Origin: a virus
Reading direction: 5' to 3' (one strand)
DNA: 24,197 nt
IMG/VR virus record: IMGVR_UViG_3300018041_000061
Span: 1 to 24,197 of that record
The translations under genes and the position numbers were made by a program. How positions within the stretch are numbered: the first letter of the stretch is position 1; each line of letters opens with the position of its first letter. Of this stretch, positions 16,055 through 21,359 are shown in pieces. The notes under the pieces are model-generated. The model had not been told where the DNA came from. It did no database searches and saw only the letters and a program-made list of their open reading frames with translations.

Positions 16055-16327
16055 TTATAGGTGTCCTCCGTATGTGTTTTCGTCGTCTTCAAAAAAGTCA
16101 AATCGATGCTCTGATTCCATTAGCGAATCCTCCATACCATTGCCCAGCCCAAGCCCAAGCGATACGGGTGTTTGGCCTAACTCATTATCAATCTCTTCTT
16201 GATATAAGTCTTGATTCTCCCACAACCATACTTGTATGTCGTGGAGTCCTACGTCCGATGGAACGTCAATAGTTACTGATGCTATCTTATGATAGACTTG
16301 TCTCGTTGTGATTGTTACTTTCTTCAT
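16055..16327 (-). CDS. Hypothetical acidic protein, 90 aa
   Basis: Not recognised. Residues about 1-25 form beta strands (KKVTITTRQVYHKIASVTIDV); the rest is acidic. It contains WLWENQD (residues 33-39), which also occurs in NrdJ, encoded there by the same 21 bases (see findings). Its leader, read leftward, is TAAATAAATAAAACT before ATG, nearly the same as that of the Api92-like gene. Confidence 0.75.
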   Translation of the reverse strand: MKKVTITTRQVYHKIASVTIDVPSDVGLHDIQVWLWENQDLYQEEIDNELGQTPVSLGLGLGNGMEDSLMESEHRFDFFEDDENTYGGHL

Positions 16328-16331
16328 AGTT

Positions 16332-16856
16332 TTATTTATTTAGTTCATCAAATTGTTTAACCTTATAGTCAGCGTCTGTCATTAGTCTTACCTTTCCGTC
16401 AACCTCAACGTACATAATATCATCTTCTTCGTACCATTCGGTGTATAAAAAACATCCATCTTCGTACAATAACTCTCTGAGTTTGTCTTTGTCAATGATG
16501 CCATCCATTTTATCTTTTTTGTAGTTTCCATAGTCTTGGTTATAAACAATCTTCAAATAATCAATTAAATCTCTTTCATATTTGATGTAGTAGTCGTCAC
16601 CGCATAACCATCCTTCGTCCATGCCTTCTCCCGTTACGTCACATCTACGGGCATGGTATATGCGTTCAGAAGGGTTGTCTCTAACTAGTTTTACTTCCCA
16701 CTCCTCTTCATCCTTTTCGAATTGCTCCATACGTTGTTCTTCAATACTTTGTATGAAGTCCGCATCTTGAATCATAGAAAGTGCGTGTTCTCTGTCATCT
16801 GCTTCAACCACTCTAGTGATTGTTTGCGTGATTGTTTGTGTGATTTCGTATTTCAT
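16332..16856 (-). CDS. Hypothetical phage protein with CDVTGEGMDEGW motif, 174 aa
   Basis: Not recognised. N terminus is Thr/Gln-rich beta (MKYEITQTITQTITRVVEA). The middle segment RRCDVTGEGMDEGWLCGDDYYIKYERDLIDYL, with two cysteines 14 residues apart, looks conserved and possibly metal-binding; the C terminus is acidic. Its ATG overlaps the TGA of a 52-aa gene (ATGA, 16853-16856). Confidence 0.78.
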   Translation of the reverse strand: MKYEITQTITQTITRVVEADDREHALSMIQDADFIQSIEEQRMEQFEKDEEEWEVKLVRDNPSERIYHARRCDVTGEGMDEGWLCGDDYYIKYERDLIDYLKIVYNQDYGNYKKDKMDGIIDKDKLRELLYEDGCFLYTEWYEEDDIMYVEVDGKVRLMTDADYKVKQFDELNK

Positions 16857-17011
16857 TTTGTTTCTTTTTTAAGTGTTGATACTTGTGCTTCTAATCTCTC
16901 AATGTAATTCATCAAGGCATCGATGTAGTATACATCGTCTTCTTTTAACTCTTCAAGTCTGAAACTTTTGAAGTAGTCAAATGCTTGGTCTACTCTGTCT
17001 ATTAAATTCAT
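16853..17011 (-). CDS. 52-aa helical protein
   Basis: Not recognised. Starts at ATG 17009-17011 and ends in a TGA that overlaps the next ATG. Almost fully helical, with heptad-like leucine/isoleucine spacing near the C terminus (YIERLEAQVSTLKKE), so it may form a short coiled coil. It fills the gap between two larger genes. Confidence 0.65.
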   Translation of the reverse strand: MNLIDRVDQAFDYFKSFRLEELKEDDVYYIDALMNYIERLEAQVSTLKKETK

Positions 17012-17015
17012 AGTT

Positions 17016-17243
17016 TTAAAAGTTGTAACATTCGACTACCTCAATGGTATTGTCTGATTTAACTTCTGCCCATTGCTGAACAAAACAACCACAGCAATCG
17101 TGTGGGCATCCGCAATGCGATCTATAGGTTAGTCTTTTTGCCTCTGATTCAAGTTCCTTTCTACTTACGTTTTTGTAAGTGTACAAGTACTTGATTGAGT
17201 CATTGTCATAGTCTAAATCCTCTTTTTTAATTGGTTGTAACAT
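17016..17243 (-). CDS. Cysteine-cluster small protein, 75 aa, downstream of hammerhead ribozyme A
   Basis: Not recognised. Residues about 43-53 contain HCGCPHDCCGC, five cysteines and two histidines in eleven residues, strongly suggesting a bound zinc ion or Fe-S type centre; flanks are charged. Its ATG (17241-17243) lies exactly 22 nt after the predicted cleavage site of ribozyme A, so its mRNA would begin with a 22-nt A/U-rich leader carrying a 5'-hydroxyl. Confidence 0.75.
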   Translation of the reverse strand: MLQPIKKEDLDYDNDSIKYLYTYKNVSRKELESEAKRLTYRSHCGCPHDCCGCFVQQWAEVKSDNTIEVVECYNF

Positions 17244-17259
17244 AATAATAATTTTAATT

Positions 17260-17315
17260 GGTTAAGACGTGAGCCTTAGCCCACGTTTCGGATACTCAAT
17301 CCTCATCAGTTAACC
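17260..17315 (-). ncRNA. Hammerhead self-cleaving ribozyme A (stem I open)
   Basis: Read leftward from 17315: stem I GGUUAA; core CUGAUGA; stem II GGAU/AUCC with loop UGAGU; core GAA; stem III ACGUGGGC/GCUCACGU (8 pairs, one G-U) with loop UAAG; cleavage nucleotide C (complement of 17266); stem I partner UUAACC. Every invariant core position is present and all three stems pair. Self-cleavage is expected between the complements of 17266 and 17265. The UGA stop of the gene ending at 17306 is inside the core. Type I topology. A stem I-loop II tertiary contact could not be identified. Confidence 0.93.
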
Positions 17316-17527
17316 TCTCGTAAGTAGTGTTGCCTAGTACCCTCGCCGCCTTTAGCCTCGTCATGTAAATAAGTCAGAGCCTCTGAGTATCTGCTCTGCA
17401 AATACTTCTGTATGTCTGACCATTCATACCCTTGGTCTAGCAGTTCGTCAATTACCGAGTAGAATGCTCTCGGTAGGTCTCTATGCGTAATTCGATCGAT
17501 ACGCTCGTTTCTTTCTTTCTTATCCAT
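17306..17527 (-). CDS. Hypothetical protein, 73 aa, ending inside ribozyme A
   Basis: Not recognised. Highly charged helical protein (KKERNERIDRITHRDLPRAF, then a Tyr/Glu-rich helix). The frame is open for 22 more codons upstream, but these lie in the preceding gene; ATG at 17525-17527 follows that gene by 2 bases. The last codons (GAG GTT AAC TGA) supply the first strand of stem I and the start of the ribozyme core, so the C-terminal sequence and the ribozyme constrain each other. Confidence 0.75.
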   Translation of the reverse strand: MDKKERNERIDRITHRDLPRAFYSVIDELLDQGYEWSDIQKYLQSRYSEALTYLHDEAKGGEGTRQHYLREVN

Positions 17528-17529
17528 AA

Positions 17530-17799
17530 TTATCTGTCGTAAAATTGGTCGTAAATGTCGTGTTTGCTTTGTTCTAATTCGTCTTCGTACCACTGATAAA
17601 ACTCATCAATGACGTCTTGGTATATCCAATCGTCGATTGAGTGTACTTTGTCAGATGATAAGTGCAAGTCCTCTACATCTTCGCAGTGTATCATTCCCGA
17701 TACCTCAAGCGTAATAACTCTGTTATCGCTCAGTTGATAATCCTCGTATGTTGCCCATACGTTGTAAAAGTTTCCGTCTTCGTGTTGAAATTCTATCAT
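17530..17799 (-). CDS. Very acidic hypothetical protein, 89 aa
   Basis: Not recognised. Rich in Asp, Glu and aromatic residues throughout (for example YQWYEDELEQSKHDIYDQFYDR at the end, shown in part), negative net charge, and no basic patch; this is the profile of phage DNA-mimic or inhibitor proteins, but that is only a resemblance. Its ATG overlaps the TGA of the 35-aa membrane protein. Confidence 0.75.
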   Translation of the reverse strand: MIEFQHEDGNFYNVWATYEDYQLSDNRVITLEVSGMIHCEDVEDLHLSSDKVHSIDDWIYQDVIDEFYQWYEDELEQSKHDIYDQFYDR

Positions 17800-17903
17800 T
17801 TCTTTGGTTTTTTAAGGTCTAACAATGCGACAACCCCACAAGTTGCCAAGAAAAACAAGGCTATGAATAAGCCCATGAATAGTTGAAATTGTCCGTGTGT
17901 CAT
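17796..17903 (-). CDS. 35-aa single-pass membrane protein
   Basis: Starts at ATG 17901-17903 (overlapping the upstream TGA) and ends in a TGA overlapping the next ATG. Residues about 8-29 (LFMGLFIALFFLATCGVVAL) form one transmembrane helix, followed by the basic tail DLKKPKK, which suggests an N-out, C-in orientation. Could be a holin-like or membrane-regulatory miniprotein; nothing else supports either. Confidence 0.7.
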   Translation of the reverse strand: MTHGQFQLFMGLFIALFFLATCGVVALLDLKKPKK

Positions 17904-18088
17904 GATATACCCAATATTTCGTCACGTTGCTCTTCAAGTGACATAACCTTGGTGTGTATGTCGTAAACTAGACCATTGTAATCTACCCAATCTTGGACGT
18001 CGCAATAAGCATCTAGGAATGCTGTTAATTTCTCAATCTTGTCTTCTAACTGATTGAGTTCTTGGTTTTTTTCTGCTGATAAATGCAT
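17900..18088 (-). CDS. Coiled-coil protein, 62 aa, downstream of ribozyme B
   Basis: Not recognised. Two helices with heptad spacing (NQELNQLEDKIEKLTAFL and VMSLEEQRDEIL) joined by a Trp/Tyr-rich turn, an antiparallel helical hairpin by appearance. Its ATG (18086-18088) is exactly 22 nt after the predicted cut of ribozyme B, in a leader nearly identical to that after ribozyme A. Its TGA overlaps the following ATG. Confidence 0.75.
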   Translation of the reverse strand: MHLSAEKNQELNQLEDKIEKLTAFLDAYCDVQDWVDYNGLVYDIHTKVMSLEEQRDEILGIS

Positions 18089-18104
18089 GATAATAAATTT
18101 AATT

Positions 18105-18156
18105 GGTTAAGACGCCCCGTAGGGCGTTTCGACTATTGAAGTCTCGTCAGTTAACC
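18105..18156 (-). ncRNA. Hammerhead self-cleaving ribozyme B (stem I open)
   Basis: Read leftward from 18156: stem I GGUUAA; core CUGACGA; stem II GACU/AGUC with loop UCAAU; core GAA; stem III ACGCCC/GGGCGU (6 perfect pairs) with the stable tetraloop UACG; cleavage nucleotide C (complement of 18111); stem I partner UUAACC. All invariant nucleotides are present. Compared with ribozyme A, stems II and III differ at many positions but each change is compensated, while stem I and the core are identical. The cut is expected between the complements of 18111 and 18110. Stem I begins at the last base of the upstream TAG stop. Confidence 0.93.
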
Positions 18157-18407
18157 TAGTCATCGCCTATGTTCAACTTCCCATCGGTATCAAACCATGG
18201 GTAATACTCGTCAGACGTTTCAGACGTCATGTCGTGGGTGTCATAGAATCCCGAATAGTCAGCCAACTTTAGGTCGTGACATACACAGATAATTTGCTCT
18301 TCGTCACCATAGATTGGGTGCTCATAAAACGTGATTCTTTGCTGCTTGTGGTTGGTCATTGAGTCTAACTCAAACGGGTTGTAACTCATTAATTTGTCGT
18401 AATTCAT
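18156..18407 (-). CDS. Hypothetical acidic protein, 83 aa
   Basis: Not recognised. ATG at 18405-18407 is preferred; the open frame continues 50 codons upstream but only as the shadow of the next gene. Sequence is rich in Asp, Tyr and His, with ICVCHDLKLADYSGFYDTHDM in the middle (two cysteines and two histidines). Ends LNIGDD with TAG, whose last base begins ribozyme B. Confidence 0.72.
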   Translation of the reverse strand: MNYDKLMSYNPFELDSMTNHKQQRITFYEHPIYGDEEQIICVCHDLKLADYSGFYDTHDMTSETSDEYYPWFDTDGKLNIGDD

Positions 18408-18426
18408 AATAGTATATTTTAAAGGG

Positions 18427-18693
18427 TTATAGTATTTGTTGTGTCCAGTAGCCCATCCCGTCGAAGCCTTCAGCCCTCTCGGTGATGAACTCGTCAAATA
18501 GTTGCTCGATGCGATGCTGAGCCTCTTTCTTGGTGCGTTGTGGGTCAGTGTAAGCATTGGTCTCGATGTGCTTAATCTCCCATGGGCAATTGCCTACATC
18601 GAATAGGTTGTAGTACCTCATGTCTTCAACTTGGAACGTCTCGCCGCGATACGTTACATGGTATCGTCCGGCATCAATTTTAGTTACTTTCAT
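18427..18693 (-). CDS. Hypothetical protein, 88 aa, first gene of the leftward unit
   Basis: Not recognised. Beta-rich first third (KVTKIDAGRYHVTYRGETFQV) then a helical, charged C-terminal half. It is the most upstream leftward gene, so its ATG (18691-18693) follows a long untranslated stretch with several hairpins. Confidence 0.75.
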   Translation of the reverse strand: MKVTKIDAGRYHVTYRGETFQVEDMRYYNLFDVGNCPWEIKHIETNAYTDPQRTKKEAQHRIEQLFDEFITERAEGFDGMGYWTQQIL

Positions 18694-18748
18694 AATGGTT
18701 GGTCGGCAGTAAGGGTCGCGAGCCCAATCGCAGTCTGAGTGTCTGCCG

Positions 18749-18795
18749 ATGTTACGCCGTTGGTATGTAGTGTCCGTTACATGTTACGCTGTCGG
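18749..18795. repeat. Near-identical 15-bp direct repeat, three helical turns apart
   Basis: ATGTTACGCYGTYGG occurs at 18749-18763 and 18781-18795, start to start 32 bp, with two differences. Each begins with ATGTTA, the same hexamer seen in the iteron elements, where repeats 4 and 5 are also 32 bp apart. Probably a protein-binding pair on one face of the helix. Confidence 0.5.
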
Positions 18796-19672
18796 AGGGA
18801 CAGCACCAAGCGTAAGAATTTAGACCCCCTTCGCACCATGCATATACTACTTTTAATTTGTTAACTACGTCTTGCGTAGGTCTGAGGCGGTAAACCTCAT
18901 GCACACCTTGAAGGCTCGGGATTTCGATTTCTACATCATGGTCTTGCTTAGGTTCTCAGCCTACCATTTGGTGGTACAAGACTAGTAGGGCTTACACGTG
19001 GCCAATCCGTTGAGTCGGGGATGGTCGGTGGTAAGTATGTAACAGAACGATGAACAAATATTCAAAAACAGAATTGACATATCCTAATTTTGATGCGAAA
19101 AATATGCATTTTTTTTGCGATTTATTTAGTTGATTGCTCGTGAGTGAGTTGCAAGTTGTTGATATTCATTAACTTGAGTTACACTGACGTAGTTAAATTT
19201 TTTTTCTTGATGGGGGGCATGGGTTACACTCTGTCTTCTGACGTGTAAATCTTTCCTTTATCGATAAATGGAATAGCGTGTGCGTGTAAGTAATCCGGCC
19301 GACATATGCAAGTGTTCGGTTTATTTTATGACATTCAGATGACATTCACAGTCGAAACCGCTCTTCTGGGTGAGATAAACCATGTACAAAATCCATGTAA
19401 TACTTTCTCTTGTATCGTAGTTAAGCGATAGAGTTGCACACCTTTATTGTTTATTTCCGATGAAGCATGTTGTTGCGTAGTTCATCGGCAGATAGCGATA
19501 GAGATAGCGGAGTTTATCGATGTTATCCGATTAAGCACACCAAAAAAGTCAAAATATCTGCATGAAAATTTCCATTTTGACACCCCCCCTATCGAATTTA
19601 AATCGGTTTTCGTATCGGGCCGGCTGCTGTAATTTGTATATATAACCCAAATACTACTCATTTCTGACGTAA

Positions 19673-19835
19673 ATATGTTGAATTATGTTGAAATATGTTA
19701 AAGTAATGTTGTGCGGATTGGCGTAAACATTGGATTTATGTTGATATGTTATAAAAAGCTTCCGTGTACGTAAGGAGTTATTTTTTGAAAACTTACGTTA
19801 CGTAGAGAGTAAGGAAACGTCATTTTGGAGCAATC
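19673..19835. repeat. Iteron-type control element, copy 2
   Basis: Six ATGTT(G/A) hexamers begin at 19675, 19685, 19695, 19706, 19738 and 19746, the same spacing (10, 10, 11, 32, 8) as copy 1. TAAGGAGTT (19771), GTTACGTA (19797), AGAGTAAGG and CATTTTG follow at identical offsets. A 7-bp hairpin ACGTAAG/CTTACGT (19768-19798) is specific to this copy. Both copies point the same way on the top strand although one precedes a leftward gene and the other a rightward one. That suggests both serve leftward units or act as DNA sites (origin, operator) independent of the adjacent gene. Confidence 0.75.
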
Positions 19836-19854
19836 CTACATAATTGAAATGGTT

Positions 19855-19862
19855 TAACTTTG
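19855..19862 (+). promoter_or_regulatory. -7 box of the amidase gene
   Basis: TAACTTTG matches TAnnTTTG and stands 4 nt before the ATG at 19867, so transcription should begin at or next to the start codon. No clear -33 TTG; the preceding iteron element may supply activation instead. Confidence 0.6.
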
Positions 19863-19866
19863 CGGT

Positions 19867-20508
19867 ATGGATATAAGTGAAATCAATTTAAAGAGTGTGG
19901 TCTTTGATGACTACTATGCGTCGACGAAGACAAAAAACCAGATATACTTGCATCACACTGCTGGTTCTGCTGAGGGCGAGAGGCAGTTTGGTTTTTGGCA
20001 AGGCGATCCGATTAAGGTAGCTACGTGTGTATGTGTAAGTCGTAACGGCGAGGTGGTCCAGGGTTTCAGTAGTAAGTACTGGGCATATCACTTGGGCATG
20101 AGGGGAACACATTTTGCGACACATGGGTTACCGTACAAGAACCTTGACATGGGCAGTATTGGTATAGAGATATGTAGCTGGGGCTGGTTAACGGAGAAGA
20201 ACGGCAAGTTTTATACGTATGTTGGCAGTGAGTTGCCGAGTCATAGAGTGATGAAGTTAAACCAACCGTATCGCGGACATCAGTACTGGGAGGACTACAC
20301 GGACGAGCAGGTTGAGAGTGTTCGCAAGTTGTTATTGTTGTGGAAGGATCGTTACGGTATTGATATTAGTTACAACGATGACATATGGGACATAAGCAAG
20401 CGGGCGTTAGCTGGAGAGAACGGAGTGTTCACACACAACAGCGTTCGTCCCGACAAAACGGACGTTTATCCAAATCCGAAGTTAGTGGCTATGCTGAAGG
20501 GGTTATAA
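19867..20508 (+). CDS. N-acetylmuramoyl-L-alanine amidase endolysin (Amidase_2), 213 aa
   Basis: Zinc amidase that cuts the bond between MurNAc and the stem peptide, releasing progeny phage. Visible T7-lysozyme/PGRP-type features: IYLHHTAG with the zinc ligand at H29/H30; WAYHLG; the SIGIEICSWG strand; and the closing block THNSVRPDKTD with H190, K197 (catalytic) and D199 (zinc ligand). No signal peptide or cell-wall binding domain, so it needs a holin or other export route that is not identified here. First rightward gene after the control region, from a probable leaderless promoter. Confidence 0.92.
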   Translation: MDISEINLKSVVFDDYYASTKTKNQIYLHHTAGSAEGERQFGFWQGDPIKVATCVCVSRNGEVVQGFSSKYWAYHLGMRGTHFATHGLPYKNLDMGSIGIEICSWGWLTEKNGKFYTYVGSELPSHRVMKLNQPYRGHQYWEDYTDEQVESVRKLLLLWKDRYGIDISYNDDIWDISKRALAGENGVFTHNSVRPDKTDVYPNPKLVAMLKGL

Positions 20509-20512
20509 GTTG

Positions 20513-20520
20513 TATATTTG
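20513..20520 (+). promoter_or_regulatory. -7 box without a following gene
   Basis: TATATTTG, a perfect TAnnTTTG match, 5 bases after the amidase stop. The next start codon is beyond a terminator (20568-20592), so a transcript from here would be short and non-coding. Confidence 0.35.
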
Positions 20521-20592
20521 TCTTGTTATTCAACAAACGATAAAAGTTTATAGTTTTGCATCATTAGATGGGGTCTTCGGGCCCCATTTTTT
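20521..20592 (+). ncRNA. Candidate small non-coding RNA between amidase and the lysine-rich genes
   Basis: Bounded by the TATATTTG box and the strong terminator, giving an RNA of about 65-70 nt. It contains an upstream hairpin (AAAC...GTTT and ATAAA...TTTAT, with one mismatch, about 20534-20557) followed by the UUCG terminator stem. No reading frame of useful length. Could equally be an ordinary intergenic spacer in which only the terminator matters. Confidence 0.3.
20568..20592 (+). terminator. Intrinsic terminator with UUCG loop after the amidase gene
   Basis: ATGGGGTC (20568-20575), loop TTCG, GGCCCCAT (20580-20587): eight pairs including one G-U, then six T residues. Same tetraloop as the terminator at 10860-10882. 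Confidence 0.92.
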
Positions 20593-20618
20593 GTGTTTTA
20601 AAAGTTTTAGTATCTTTG
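20591..20618 (+). promoter_or_regulatory. Complete Bacteroidota-type promoter for the lysine-rich cassette
   Basis: TTG (20591-20593), 17-bp spacer, TATCTTTG (20611-20618): the best promoter in the window. The ATG follows 5 nt later at 20624, so the message should be leaderless. The -33 box overlaps the end of the T tract of the preceding terminator. Confidence 0.7.
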
Positions 20619-20623
20619 TTGAC

Positions 20624-20839
20624 ATGAACGGACCAAAGAAACCAAAGAAGTTAGCTGGAGAGAACACTGGCAAGGTGAAGAAGGCTAAGTTTGGCCGCTA
20701 TGCGTTGGTGCAAGAGCCTACCATGAGTGGTTTAATGAAGGGAGATACAATTGTTGTTGGGAATAAGCCAATGACAGATGGATATATCATGGGCGGTGAC
20801 TACAAGGTTACCAAAATTGGACGTAAAAAATACAAATAG
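20624..20839 (+). CDS. Small basic protein, 71 aa
   Basis: Not recognised. The frame is open further upstream, but the ATG at 20624, 5 nt after a full promoter, is clearly the start. N terminus is lysine-rich (GPKKPKKLAG, KVKKAKFG), followed by a beta-rich part (YALVQEP, MKGDTIVVGNKP, GGDYKVTKIG). First of four consecutive basic genes; stop codon 2 bases before the next ATG. Confidence 0.8.
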   Translation: MNGPKKPKKLAGENTGKVKKAKFGRYALVQEPTMSGLMKGDTIVVGNKPMTDGYIMGGDYKVTKIGRKKYK

Positions 20840-20841
20840 TT

Positions 20842-21357
20842 ATGCCAACTTATAAAAAGAAAACAACAGCAAAGAAGGGTGGACCTGGAAAGGGTGGACC
20901 TGGAAGTGGGAGTTCTAGTAAGAAGTCTCCATCTAGTATGTTCAAGGTTGCGCCTATGCCAAAAGCAAAAGCACCTGTAACTAAAAAAAGCAGTGCAACT
21001 GAGCGTCGTGCTGAGATAAAGAGATTAGGTGAGCAGATGAAGGCTCTGAACGAAAAGAAGAGAGGACTTAGTAAGTCTGGTAAGGCTACTACAATGGGAC
21101 CTGGTAAGAAATTGTCTTCAGCAGAGCAAAAAGCTCAAAGAGACAAGATAAATAAGCAGATGGCTAATCTTAGAAAAAAGAGATCTAGTTTAACTACGAC
21201 TCGTGAGGTTATTAAGTCTAAGGTAAAGAGGACAACTGAGAAAATGAGAGGAAGTACTACCGCTGGTGCTGGAAAGAACGGCAAGTGTACTCCAGTTCAG
21301 GTAAAAGCGGGTTCTTGTAACCCTAAGAAAAATAAAACATTAGGAGGTAAATTTTAA
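20842..21357 (+). CDS. Histone-H1-like lysine-rich protein, 171 aa
   Basis: Extremely basic (Lys/Arg throughout, few acidic residues) and low in hydrophobic residues except short helices. Gly-Pro-Gly repeats at residues 14-24 (GGPGKGGPGSG) resemble disordered histone-like tails; the middle (ERRAEIKRLGEQMKALNEKKR, then a second similar Lys/Leu helix) could bind DNA. One CxnC pair (C149, C159) near the end. Suggests DNA condensation or virion nucleoprotein, but no family is recognised; could also be a scaffold-like packaging factor. Confidence 0.8.
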   Translation: MPTYKKKTTAKKGGPGKGGPGSGSSSKKSPSSMFKVAPMPKAKAPVTKKSSATERRAEIKRLGEQMKALNEKKRGLSKSGKATTMGPGKKLSSAEQKAQRDKINKQMANLRKKRSSLTTTREVIKSKVKRTTEKMRGSTTAGAGKNGKCTPVQVKAGSCNPKKNKTLGGKF

Positions 21358-21359
21358 AT

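Larger units (their letters stand above)
18694..19854. other. 1.16-kb non-coding control region with many hairpins
   Basis: No convincing gene in either strand. 18700-19020 is richer in G+C than the genes and packed with short perfect hairpins: TCGGCAG (18703) with CTGCCGA (18743); CTGTC/GACAG with loop GGAGG inside TTACG/CGTAA (18784-18815); CTACG/CGTAG (18865-18879); TGAGG/CCTCA with a 7-nt loop (18883-18899); GTCTTG (18941) with CAAGAC (18977) enclosing two further hairpins. 19060-19135 is very A/T-rich. 19410-19520 contains repeated GCGATAGAG. 19673-19835 is iteron element 2. This may be a long 5' leader of the leftward unit, a non-coding RNA, a replication origin, or a mixture. Confidence 0.6.

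Noticed and set aside
18200-18240. Third hammerhead-like core (TCGTCAG next to TTTC in the top strand)
   Set aside because: The order of the two core segments is wrong for any hammerhead topology, no GAA segment follows CUGACGA, and the stretch codes for a conserved-looking protein.
18860-18990. Cloverleaf-like succession of hairpins suggesting a tRNA
   Set aside because: No 7-bp acceptor stem with 3' partner, no TTCRANN T-loop, and the 7-nt loop lacks U33 in the rightward sense. The leftward reading has a pyrimidine at position 37 and no following T arm.
19447-19632. 61-codon rightward frame in the control region beginning at TTG
   Set aside because: No ATG, no promoter or ribosome site in front, unusual residue composition, and the region shows only repeats and A/T-rich stretches; likely chance.
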